Made by a program: the position numbers and the translations under genes
DNA from: Chitinophagaceae bacterium
GTDB lineage: Bacteria; Bacteroidota; Bacteroidia; Chitinophagales; Chitinophagaceae
Assembly (NCBI GenBank): GCA_009996675.1
Contig: JAACZQ010000001.1
Span: forward strand, 6,227-70,226
Length of the DNA: 64,000 nucleotides
Reading direction: 5' to 3'
Shown here: one piece after another, positions 16,594 to 23,666 of the stretch
Layout: each line of letters begins with the position of its first letter
Position numbering within the stretch: the first letter of the stretch is position 1
The notes under the pieces: generated by a model
What the model saw: the letters and a program-made list of their open reading frames with translations, nothing else
The model's database searches: none
Told to the model about the DNA's origin: nothing

Positions 16594-18072
16594 ATGAAAA
16601 AATATATAATTACATCCGTTGCATTGGCATCCATGGCGCTTTCTTCCTGTAAGAAAGAGTTTCTGGATACATACCCAACCACATCAGTAGCGGCTGCTGA
16701 TGCCCTTGCCAGCGTTACGAACGCAATTGCTGCGCTGAACGGTATCCACCGTGTTATGTACACCCAGTACGATGTACAGGGACAGGCCGGTGAAGGCTCC
16801 AATAATATCTTCCGCGATCTGATGGGAGAGGACATCGTATATCCACTGGCCAACGGTAGTACCGGTTTGATTGGCTGGATGCGCTGGCAGAACCACCGCA
16901 ACGTTAACTCAGCTGATCTCCGTTACCTCTACCGTTTCTATTACCGTTTGATTGCAAACGCTAACGTACTGATCAATGGTATTGATGCCGTTCCCGGTGC
17001 TGATGCCGATAAGAAAATGGTAAAAGGCCAGGCCCTGGCTTATCGTGCCTGGTGTCATTTCCAGATGGTACAATTATGGGGTAAGCGTTATGTAGCAGGT
17101 ACTACCAATTCTCAACCTGGTATTCCTTTGTTGCTGACCAATACACTGGAGGGACAACCCCGTGCTTCTGTTGAAGAAGTATATACTCAGGTAAACAAAG
17201 ATCTGGATGATGCCGTTACCCTGCTTACTGGTTATACCCGTACAGGATCTGCCGCTAAATCCAATTTCAATGTAAACGTGGTAAGGGGTATTAAAGCCCG
17301 TGTAGCACTGGTACAACAAAACTGGGAAGCAGCAGCTACCAATGCTATTGCTGCCAGAGCAGGTTTCCCCCTGATGACCAATGCTGAATACCTCAGTGGA
17401 TTCAACAATATCACCAACCAGGAATGGATCTGGGGCAGCCGTCAGATAGATGACCACAACACGTTCTTCTATTCTTACTTTGCTTACATATCCTCTAACT
17501 TCAACTCAACAGTAATTCGTACACAGCCCAGGGCTATCAATGCTAATCTGTGGGATGCTATTCCTGTAACCGATATCCGCAAACAATGCTGGGATCGTAC
17601 AGGTGCTACAGTGGTTATTCCTCCCGGAGGAGCCCGTGTGCCTTACCAGAATAAGAAATACCTGGCTAAGAGCGATGCATTGAGTGTTGGTGATGTGCCC
17701 TATATGAGGGCTGCTGAAATGTATCTGATCGAAGCAGAAGCCCGTGCTATGCAGGGTCAGAACCTGGCTGCCCAAACAGCCTTGTTTAACCTGAATAAAA
17801 ACAGGGATGCTGCTTATGTTCAAACCACCAGCACCGGCCAGAACCTGCTCAATGAGATCATGTTCAGCAGACGTGTTGAGTTATGGGGTGAAGGTTTCCG
17901 CTTTACAGACATGAAACGTCAGAACGTTGCCATGTCACGTGCGGGTATCCCCAACCACCTGGTAGCATTAACACAGGTTACTACAGTACCTGCTGGCGAT
18001 ATTCAGTGGGAATTCCTCTTCCCGCAGGACGAAATCAATGCGAACAAAGCGCTGGTGCAAAACCCGCTTTAA
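16594..18072 (+). CDS. SusD/RagB-family nutrient-binding lipoprotein (pair 3)
   Basis: A 492-residue surface lipoprotein with lipobox LSSC (Cys near 19) followed by KKEFLDTYPTTS. The helix QALAYRAWCHFQMVQLWGKR and the MRAAEMYLIEAEARAM helix fit the SusD TPR fold. The C-terminal IMFSRRVELWGEGFRFTD motif closes the family signature. The N-terminal region resembles the pair 1 SusD in layout but is clearly diverged. It is translationally close to its SusC (10 bases) and is followed by a strong terminator. Confidence 0.95.
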   Translation: MKKYIITSVALASMALSSCKKEFLDTYPTTSVAAADALASVTNAIAALNGIHRVMYTQYDVQGQAGEGSNNIFRDLMGEDIVYPLANGSTGLIGWMRWQNHRNVNSADLRYLYRFYYRLIANANVLINGIDAVPGADADKKMVKGQALAYRAWCHFQMVQLWGKRYVAGTTNSQPGIPLLLTNTLEGQPRASVEEVYTQVNKDLDDAVTLLTGYTRTGSAAKSNFNVNVVRGIKARVALVQQNWEAAATNAIAARAGFPLMTNAEYLSGFNNITNQEWIWGSRQIDDHNTFFYSYFAYISSNFNSTVIRTQPRAINANLWDAIPVTDIRKQCWDRTGATVVIPPGGARVPYQNKKYLAKSDALSVGDVPYMRAAEMYLIEAEARAMQGQNLAAQTALFNLNKNRDAAYVQTTSTGQNLLNEIMFSRRVELWGEGFRFTDMKRQNVAMSRAGIPNHLVALTQVTTVPAGDIQWEFLFPQDEINANKALVQNPL

Positions 18073-18094
18073 TAGTAGCTTGATCAACTAATAC

Positions 18095-18129
18095 ATAAGG
18101 GCAGCCCGCAAGGCTGCCCTTATTTTTTT
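18095..18129 (+). terminator. rho-independent terminator after SusCD pair 3
   Basis: A 12-bp stem ATAAGGGCAGCC / GGCTGCCCTTAT with a 5-base loop is followed by a run of seven T. Confidence 0.92.
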
Positions 18130-18153
18130 CAGGCACAATAATAGGACCGATAA

Positions 18154-18186
18154 AAAAGCCCGGTGGAAATGATCCACCGGGCTTTT
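18154..18186 (-). terminator. rho-independent terminator of the gatB-tlpA-like unit
   Basis: A perfect 14-bp stem AAAAGCCCGGTGGA / TCCACCGGGCTTTT has a 5-base loop. On the minus strand it is followed by T residues (the A run at 18152-18157). Together with the preceding hairpin it separates two convergent units. Confidence 0.9.
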
Positions 18187-18205
18187 ACAATATGATCCAG
18201 AAGAC

Positions 18206-19330
18206 TTACGGCAAAACAGCCGCCAGCTTTTTAGCCAGCTCTTCGCCTCTTAAATCGGTGGCAATAATCTTGCCCTGTGGGTCTATCAATACATTAAAGG
18301 GAATGGCATCAAACTGATACAAAGGCACCATGGGACTATCCCAGTACTTCAGGTCACTTACCTGTGCCCAGCTGAGCTGGTCATTCTTGATGGCTTTTAC
18401 CCAGGATTCTTTATCTGAATCCAAAGAAACACCCAGAATGGTGAAATTTCTATCCTTGAACTTATTATAAGCTGCCACTACATTGGGATTTTCTTTGCGG
18501 CAGGGACTGCACCAGCTGGCCCAGAAATCAACCAGTACATACTTGCCTCTGAAACTGCTTAAAGTGATGGTTTTTCCGGTGGGGTCTGGTAAACTGATCT
18601 CCGGAGCCTGTTTGTTCAGCAAGGCATAACCCGGCGCAGCAGCCTGTGTTTGTACAGCCAGCAGACTCTTGATTTTGGCCAGACCACTGTGTTCCTTGAA
18701 TTTTTCAGCCGATGCATCCGTGAGGGCTTTCAGTTGGGCGGGATCCATGGTGCGTGATCCCATACCCAGTGCATAATAACGGGCAGCGGGACTGTTGGAC
18801 TTATTTACAAAATCACTGATCAACTGATTCATTTCTTTTACCTGCTGATCTCTTTTGTTGCGGGAAATGGTAAGCAGGCTGTCGTTGCCTGGTGTTTTTT
18901 GCAGGCTGTCAATAGCAACAAAACTCAGGTACAGCACAGAATCCTTGCGACTGAAATCTTCAAACAGTGTATGCAGGCTTTCACTGGCTTCGGAACCTTC
19001 GGTGGTATAATCGCGGTAATGATTCACATCGAGATTGAGACGAATGCTTTTGGCATCGTTAACCAGCAATACATCCGGACCGTTTTCAATCACCAGGCGA
19101 TACAGGGCTTCTTCTTTGCCAACAGCGCGCATTTCAAAACTGCCATTGTCTTTTAAAGTGGCCGAATCCAGTATCACAGGGGCTTCACCGCCATAGGGTA
19201 ACTCCTGCAAGAATATTTTTTTAGACGGGGCATTGGTGATTTTTCCACTCACGGTAAATGCTCCATATTTTTTTTGCTGGCAACCAGCAATCAGGGCTGT
19301 TAACGCCAAAGCATAGGCTATTTTTTTCAT
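18206..19330 (-). CDS. TlpA-like thioredoxin-fold lipoprotein with DUF4369-type N-terminal domain
   Basis: A 374-residue periplasm-facing lipoprotein thiol-disulfide oxidoreductase. The lipobox is LIAGC (Cys 17). Residues about 23-110 look like the DUF4369 beta domain common in Bacteroidota TlpA proteins (FTVSGKITNAPSKKIFLQEL). A helical linker spans about 115-235. The thioredoxin fold from about 240 carries the active site WASWCSPCRKE with Cys 274 and Cys 277. The cis-Pro loop is IPFNVLID. Substrates are probably periplasmic or outer-membrane cysteines, possibly in cytochrome maturation or stress repair. That is family knowledge, not shown here. It starts 21 bases after gatB on the same strand, so the two are probably co-transcribed. 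Confidence 0.88.
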   Translation of the reverse strand: MKKIAYALALTALIAGCQQKKYGAFTVSGKITNAPSKKIFLQELPYGGEAPVILDSATLKDNGSFEMRAVGKEEALYRLVIENGPDVLLVNDAKSIRLNLDVNHYRDYTTEGSEASESLHTLFEDFSRKDSVLYLSFVAIDSLQKTPGNDSLLTISRNKRDQQVKEMNQLISDFVNKSNSPAARYYALGMGSRTMDPAQLKALTDASAEKFKEHSGLAKIKSLLAVQTQAAAPGYALLNKQAPEISLPDPTGKTITLSSFRGKYVLVDFWASWCSPCRKENPNVVAAYNKFKDRNFTILGVSLDSDKESWVKAIKNDQLSWAQVSDLKYWDSPMVPLYQFDAIPFNVLIDPQGKIIATDLRGEELAKKLAAVLP

Positions 19331-19351
19331 GATATTGGTTTATGTCTGAAT

Positions 19352-20800
19352 CTATGATTGATTAAGTTGTTCTTCCAGTATACGGGTAACAGACCGGGGA
19401 TCTGCCTTACCCTTGCTGATTTTTTTCACTTCACCCACAAACAAACCCAGCAGGGCTTTTTTGCCTTTTTTGTATTCCTGTACCTTATCCGGTAACCGGG
19501 TTAAGGCTTCCTGCACCCATTGACTGATCTCTGCGTCATCATTAACCTGTAACAGGTTCAGCATACCCGCCAGTGTTGTAGCATCCTGATCATTGTCCAT
19601 CATTGCCGGTAATAACCTGGCCGAAGCAGCTGAAAAACTCATCTTACCCGATTCTACCAATGCAATCAATCCGGCCAGCCGTTCAGGACTCAGCGGAAAT
19701 GCAGACCAGTCAATCTGCTGCTCATTCAGGTATTGTCTCACAGGGCCCAGTATCCAGTTGGCAGCGGGTTTGCATGCATTGGTATGTTTGGTCAGGGCCA
19801 GGAAATAATCAGCCGTACCTTTCTGATCGCAGAGCTGTGTAGCATCGTATTCGCTTAATCCATATTCCTGCATGAATGTGCTGATTAATTGCTCAGGCAG
19901 GGGAGGCAAGGCGGATTTAATGGATGCAATAAAAGCGTCGGATAAATGAAAAGGAGCGAGATCGGGGTCCGGGAAGTAGCGGTAATCATTGGCATCTTCC
20001 TTGTCCCGGATCGCAAAAGTAGTGTCCGTAGACGCATCAAAACTCCGTGTTTGCTGCCGTATTACACCACCATCCATTAAAATCACTGTCATTCGCTCTA
20101 TTTCGTACTCAATGGCTTTTTTGACATTGCGGATGGAGTTCAGGTTTTTAACCTCTACTTTGGTGCCCAGTTGTTTACTGCCCCTGGGTCTTAAAGAAAT
20201 ATTGGCATCACAGCGCAGGCTGCCCTCTTCCATATTACCATCACAGATATCCAGCCATTGCACCAGCTTGCGCACTTCTGTTACATATTGCCAGGCTTCA
20301 TCGGCACTGAAAATATCAGGTTCGGTTACAATTTCAATCAGCGGTGTGCCGGCACGATTCAGGTCTATACTGGTATACAGCTCTTCAAGGTCATGAATAC
20401 TTTTCCCCGCATCTTCCTCCAGGTGTATCCGGTTTAATTGAATGGCTCTGCTGCCTTCAGCGGTTTTGATGGTTACCCGGCCTCCTTTACAGATAGGAGT
20501 AGTGTGTTGGGATATCTGATAACCCTTGGGTAAATCGGGATAGAAATAATTTTTACGGGCGAAATAGTTATCCCGCTCAATCTCCGATCCGCAGGCAAGC
20601 CCCATACGAATGGCATACTCTATGGCTTTCTTATTGGTCACAGGTAAACTACCGGGATGCGCCAGGGTAACCGGACTAACATGGGTATTGGGTGCAGCCC
20701 CAAAAGCAGTACTGTCGCCACAAAATAATTTGCTAACGGTAGCCAGCTGGGCATGAATTTCAAGCCCGATTACTACTTCATATGGAGATACTGATGACAT
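19352..20800 (-). CDS. gatB: Asp-tRNA(Asn)/Glu-tRNA(Gln) amidotransferase subunit B
   Basis: A 482-residue GatB. It phosphorylates and amidates Glu-tRNA(Gln) or Asp-tRNA(Asn) with ammonia from GatA. The N-terminal signature VIGLEIHAQL, the YFYPDLPKGYQISQ motif and the DLNRAGTPLIEIVTEPD motif are all present. The MEEGSLRCDANIS stretch and EVKNLNSIRNVKKAIEYEI motif complete the catalytic cradle. The C-terminal YqeY-like tail (about 330-480) binds tRNA. The length is normal. gatA and gatC are not in the window, so the subunits are dispersed, which is common in Bacteroidota. The promoter candidate just upstream overlaps the terminator of the preceding gene and would give a leader of only a few bases. 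Confidence 0.96.
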   Translation of the reverse strand: MSSVSPYEVVIGLEIHAQLATVSKLFCGDSTAFGAAPNTHVSPVTLAHPGSLPVTNKKAIEYAIRMGLACGSEIERDNYFARKNYFYPDLPKGYQISQHTTPICKGGRVTIKTAEGSRAIQLNRIHLEEDAGKSIHDLEELYTSIDLNRAGTPLIEIVTEPDIFSADEAWQYVTEVRKLVQWLDICDGNMEEGSLRCDANISLRPRGSKQLGTKVEVKNLNSIRNVKKAIEYEIERMTVILMDGGVIRQQTRSFDASTDTTFAIRDKEDANDYRYFPDPDLAPFHLSDAFIASIKSALPPLPEQLISTFMQEYGLSEYDATQLCDQKGTADYFLALTKHTNACKPAANWILGPVRQYLNEQQIDWSAFPLSPERLAGLIALVESGKMSFSAASARLLPAMMDNDQDATTLAGMLNLLQVNDDAEISQWVQEALTRLPDKVQEYKKGKKALLGLFVGEVKKISKGKADPRSVTRILEEQLNQS

Positions 20801-20807
20801 TGGGACA

Positions 20808-20815
20808 CAAAAATA
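20808..20815 (-). promoter_or_regulatory. possible -7 element of gatB inside the upstream terminator
   Basis: On the minus strand, TATTTTTG fits TAnnTTTG exactly. It sits 7 bases before the gatB ATG, so transcription would start within a few bases of the codon. It overlaps the 3' arm and T run of the hairpin at 20810-20844. Confidence 0.33.
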
Positions 20816-20844
20816 GCGTTCTATGCCGCGGCGAACGCTATTTT
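20810..20844 (-). terminator. rho-independent terminator of the DUF1028 gene
   Basis: A perfect 12-bp stem AAAATAGCGTTC / GAACGCTATTTT with an 11-base loop is followed by T residues on the minus strand. It lies 21 bases after the DUF1028 stop. Confidence 0.85.
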
Positions 20845-20865
20845 AACCCAATATTATTATTCCTG

Positions 20866-21849
20866 CTATTGAGACAGTATCTGTGTTAATACTGTTTCCG
20901 GTACCGTTAATAATTGAACAGCAGGCAGTCTTCTGGTCAGTTCTTTCCAATTACGGTCTTTGGCAAAAATGCGTTTGAACATAGGCAAAGCCTGTGCGGT
21001 TTGTTTGTTATTAACCAGGGTAATGGCTGTCCAGTACTGCATTTCCAGGTTATCTGGGAACATTTTCATGGCCAGCCGGTATTCGGTCATGGCTTTTTCC
21101 ATATCATTTTTTTCAATGGCCAGATCGCCGTTATTCATGTGCTGGTATGCGAGATGGACTTTGTAGAGGCGGCGTAATTCCTTGAGGGGTTCCCTGGCAT
21201 CATCTACCCGCAGGTCTACTGATTTATCTTTCCAGGGATCGGTAGGTTTACCGGGAACCAGGATCAGTGCTGCGGCCTGCATCCCGCGGATATCACCACC
21301 GGCCTGTTGTGCGGCTTCCAGGGCCAGTAATACCCGTTCAGCCAATGGCTTGCCGGCAGTCTTCGTAAAAGCATCTGCCATGGCCTGGTTTACCCGGTTG
21401 CCCAGCATCATATTGCTTTGTGCACTAAAATTAATGCCCTTCACATGACCGGCAAACTGAATACAGTTTTTACCGGTATGGGTTGCTACATTGCCCTTGC
21501 TATCAATAATGGCAACCTGTCTGACTTCCTTTCCCGGATCAGCAGCCGTTAACCGATCCAGCACTTCCTGTGCTGAAAGCCCTTGTTTGAGTAAAGCCAG
21601 TGCTTTGGGACCATAAGATTTATCTACAAAAGATTGTGTAGCCACAGCTCCAACACCTGCTTCTGCCCAGGGAACGGATGTACCCACACTGAACCAGTGA
21701 CTCTGTACACCGACAGCCATTTCGCCCGTTTGCTCATCTCTTGCTACAATGGAGAAAGTATGTACCAGTGGTTCTTTTTTCCGGTATAACTGTGCGAAGG
21801 AGGATGTTGCTATGGCCAGTATTGCCAGCAGTATGAATGATTTTCTCAT
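20866..21849 (-). CDS. secreted DUF1028 protein (Ntn-hydrolase-like) with C-terminal TPR region
   Basis: A 327-residue protein with a Sec signal peptide (about 1-19, SSFA before QLYRK). The DUF1028 domain begins HTFSIVARDEQTGEMAVGVQS (about 30). It contains the conserved stretches GVGAVATQSFVD and QVAIIDSKGNVATHTG and ends near residue 225. DUF1028 belongs to the Ntn-hydrolase superfamily, but its substrates are not established. The C-terminal 100 residues form helical repeats of TPR type (MNNGDLAIEKNDMEKAMTEY, then PDNLEMQYWTAI). They could mediate protein contacts. It has its own terminator and a TAACTTTA promoter word upstream, so it is monocistronic. Confidence 0.88.
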   Translation of the reverse strand: MRKSFILLAILAIATSSFAQLYRKKEPLVHTFSIVARDEQTGEMAVGVQSHWFSVGTSVPWAEAGVGAVATQSFVDKSYGPKALALLKQGLSAQEVLDRLTAADPGKEVRQVAIIDSKGNVATHTGKNCIQFAGHVKGINFSAQSNMMLGNRVNQAMADAFTKTAGKPLAERVLLALEAAQQAGGDIRGMQAAALILVPGKPTDPWKDKSVDLRVDDAREPLKELRRLYKVHLAYQHMNNGDLAIEKNDMEKAMTEYRLAMKMFPDNLEMQYWTAITLVNNKQTAQALPMFKRIFAKDRNWKELTRRLPAVQLLTVPETVLTQILSQ

Positions 21850-21864
21850 GCGTTATTCTTTGTT

Positions 21865-21872
21865 TAAAGTTA
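21865..21872 (-). promoter_or_regulatory. possible -7 element of the DUF1028 gene
   Basis: On the minus strand, TAACTTTA is one base away from TAnnTTTG, 15 bases before the start codon. It predicts a leader of about 10 bases. Confidence 0.32.
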
Positions 21873-21893
21873 CAGTCTTGAAAGCATGGTTCA

Positions 21894-21922
21894 TAAAAAA
21901 ACCGCGCCAGGAATAGCGCGGT
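21894..21922 (-). terminator. rho-independent terminator of the PDZ protein gene
   Basis: A 7-bp stem ACCGCGC / GCGCGGT with an 8-base loop is followed on the minus strand by seven T. It lies about 40 bases after the PDZ gene stop. Confidence 0.82.
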
Positions 21923-21962
21923 GTGATAACACATGAGAAATAGAAATAGTTGGCAGTCTTGT

Positions 21963-22898
21963 TTAGAGATCCGCTGTTTTTAATTTTCTGGGGAATTTAA
22001 TATCTGCGGTTTGGGTTTTACCATTGCGCTGGTAGCTAACCGCAACCGTATCTCCTTCTTTAATGTCTTTGATTGCAGCTCTCAAGTCATCTACAGAGCT
22101 AATGTCTTTTCCATTGGCCCTGGTAATGATATCGTCTTTCTGCAAACCTGCTTTCTGTGCAGGGGTATCATCATCTACATCCAATACTTTCACGCCTTTG
22201 CCTTCTTCCAGGTCCTGGATCTGCATACCCATACGGGGTTTGCGCCAGTCGGATAAAGCCATTTTGCGCAGGCCGGGCATATCAAAATTAAAATTACGAT
22301 CGATGTCTACATTGATATTCCCCCCGACATTGGTTTTACCCAGCGTGGCAGATACGGTATTTTCTTTGCCATCGCGCCAATAGGTAATGGTAACTTTTTC
22401 TTCGGGTTTGAATTTGCCAACCGCTTCATACAGATCATCGCTGTTGCTGATGACTATATCTCCCAACTTTGTAATAATATCCCCCTCCTTTAATCCGGCT
22501 TTGGCAGCAGCACTTTCCTTGCTCACCGATGTAATACGGGTGCCTTTATCTGCTTTTTCACTGGTTACACCCAGGAAAGCACGTGTTTCTCCACCGAAAT
22601 TAAATTGGCCTGGCATATTGCGGTCGCCGAAAAACTTCATCTTCGGACCGCCCTCCATAAAAGGATGTTTGCCATTAAAGATATCCAGATCCATCAACCC
22701 ATCCAGTTCTTTCAGGTTGTTCAGTTTTTTACCGTTCACCGTAATATTATCGTTATCAATAACGATGGTGGTTTTCTCCACTTTTCGCTGCGGCGCCGCT
22801 TCTTTCCTCGGCAGCGTATTATTTTTATCAGTTGTTTGCGCCAGCACAGCCCCGCTGATACCTGCAAGTAAAAAGCTGGTGATTACAATCTTTTTCAT
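21963..22898 (-). CDS. secreted protein with two PDZ domains
   Basis: A 311-residue periplasmic protein with a signal peptide ending near residue 20 (VLAQ). The first PDZ domain, about 105-190, contains RAFLGVTSE, KAGLKEGDIITKLGD and EKVTITYWRDGK. The second, about 220-305, contains PRMGMQIQDLEEGKGVKVLDV and KAGLQKDDIITRANGKDI. There is no protease domain: the N-terminal 100 residues show no Ser-His-Asp triad, so this is not a DegP/HtrA enzyme. It is more likely an adaptor that binds exposed C-termini in the periplasm. The gene stands alone between a good -7 word (22922-22929) and a terminator. Confidence 0.88.
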   Translation of the reverse strand: MKKIVITSFLLAGISGAVLAQTTDKNNTLPRKEAAPQRKVEKTTIVIDNDNITVNGKKLNNLKELDGLMDLDIFNGKHPFMEGGPKMKFFGDRNMPGQFNFGGETRAFLGVTSEKADKGTRITSVSKESAAAKAGLKEGDIITKLGDIVISNSDDLYEAVGKFKPEEKVTITYWRDGKENTVSATLGKTNVGGNINVDIDRNFNFDMPGLRKMALSDWRKPRMGMQIQDLEEGKGVKVLDVDDDTPAQKAGLQKDDIITRANGKDISSVDDLRAAIKDIKEGDTVAVSYQRNGKTQTADIKFPRKLKTADL

Positions 22899-22921
22899 AG
22901 TTGTACGAATTTGTTAGTAGT

Positions 22922-22929
22922 CAAAAATA
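22922..22929 (-). promoter_or_regulatory. possible -7 element of the PDZ protein gene
   Basis: On the minus strand, TATTTTTG matches TAnnTTTG exactly, 23 bases before the ATG. The region upstream lacks a clean -33 TTTG. Confidence 0.38.
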
Positions 22930-22996
22930 GCAGAATTTCTGAAATACGAAACTATTCGGAAATGTTAAAAAAGGTTAATGATTGGGCGGCCCGCGC

Positions 22997-23575
22997 TTAG
23001 GGGAAGATTTCGAAAAGTTTTACCGGCACACCCTCCGCAGTTTCCTGTTGTACATATTGCATTCCGCAGTTTTCCAGTACTTTAAGCGAGGCAATATTTT
23101 CAATATGTGCTCTTGCCGTAATGCGGGCCAGGTGGTAATGGGTGAAGCCGTAGGCAATACAGGCCCTGGCTGCCTCTGTGGCATAGCCTTGACCCCAGTA
23201 TTCGGGCAGGAATCGGTAGCCCAGGTCGGTTTCCTTTCTTTCCGGCCGATACTTCAATCCGCACCAGCCAATAAAAGCATGGCTTGCTTTTATATAAACA
23301 GCCCATCGGCCATACCCATATGCACGATATTGTGCCAAAAGGCTGTTGTGTAAAGTTGCCAGCGCCTGCTCAGGAGAAACGGGTAATTCATGCAGGTAGT
23401 ACAACACTTGCGGATGGCTGTTCAGTTGATACACCAATACTTCATCCGCCCCGGTGAAGCATCGAAAACCCAGACGGGCGGTTTCAAAAAGATATGTTGG
23501 AGATGGTTTGATAGGTGATGAATACGCGCCACTTGGCTTTACAGCAGCCATAGTAATACCGGGCCAAAAAGCCAT
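22997..23575 (-). CDS. GNAT-family N-acetyltransferase, RimJ/RimL type
   Basis: A 192-residue cytoplasmic acetyltransferase. The RimJ/RimL-like GNAT core starts at ETARLGFRCFTGAD (about 31). It continues through IGWCGLKYRP and the acetyl-CoA loop YWGQGYATEAARAC, and finishes with ENIASLKVLENCGM. In this group the substrate may be a protein N-terminus, an amino acid or an antibiotic, and nothing in the sequence decides. The ATG at 23575 gives a 30-residue non-conserved lead. The ATG at 23551 would remove eight residues and is equally possible. It lies 91 bases downstream of alaS, separated by the repeat at 23621-23666. Confidence 0.85.
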   Translation of the reverse strand: MAFWPGITMAAVKPSGAYSSPIKPSPTYLFETARLGFRCFTGADEVLVYQLNSHPQVLYYLHELPVSPEQALATLHNSLLAQYRAYGYGRWAVYIKASHAFIGWCGLKYRPERKETDLGYRFLPEYWGQGYATEAARACIAYGFTHYHLARITARAHIENIASLKVLENCGMQYVQQETAEGVPVKLFEIFP

Positions 23576-23620
23576 ATCGGGCGAATGAAAACTGAAATCG
23601 TACCCTACTCACGTACCATT

Positions 23621-23666
23621 ATCTGCGATCAGCAATCAAAAAATCAGCAATTCAAAAATCAAAGAT
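23621..23666 (-). repeat. short-period GATTTTTT-type repeat abutting the alaS stop codon
   Basis: Read on the minus strand, the sequence after the alaS stop repeats short words: CTTTGATTTTTGAATTGCT, then GATTTTTTGATTGCTGATC. The same family, with the same order of words, starts at the purD stop codon (41886-41921). The two copies are not identical, so this is a diverged dispersed repeat and not a recent duplication. The function is unknown. Confidence 0.6.

Noticed and set aside
2720-18072. Complete polysaccharide utilisation locus with assigned substrate
   Set aside because: No glycosidase, peptidase or sensor is encoded among the SusCD pairs, so no substrate can be supported.
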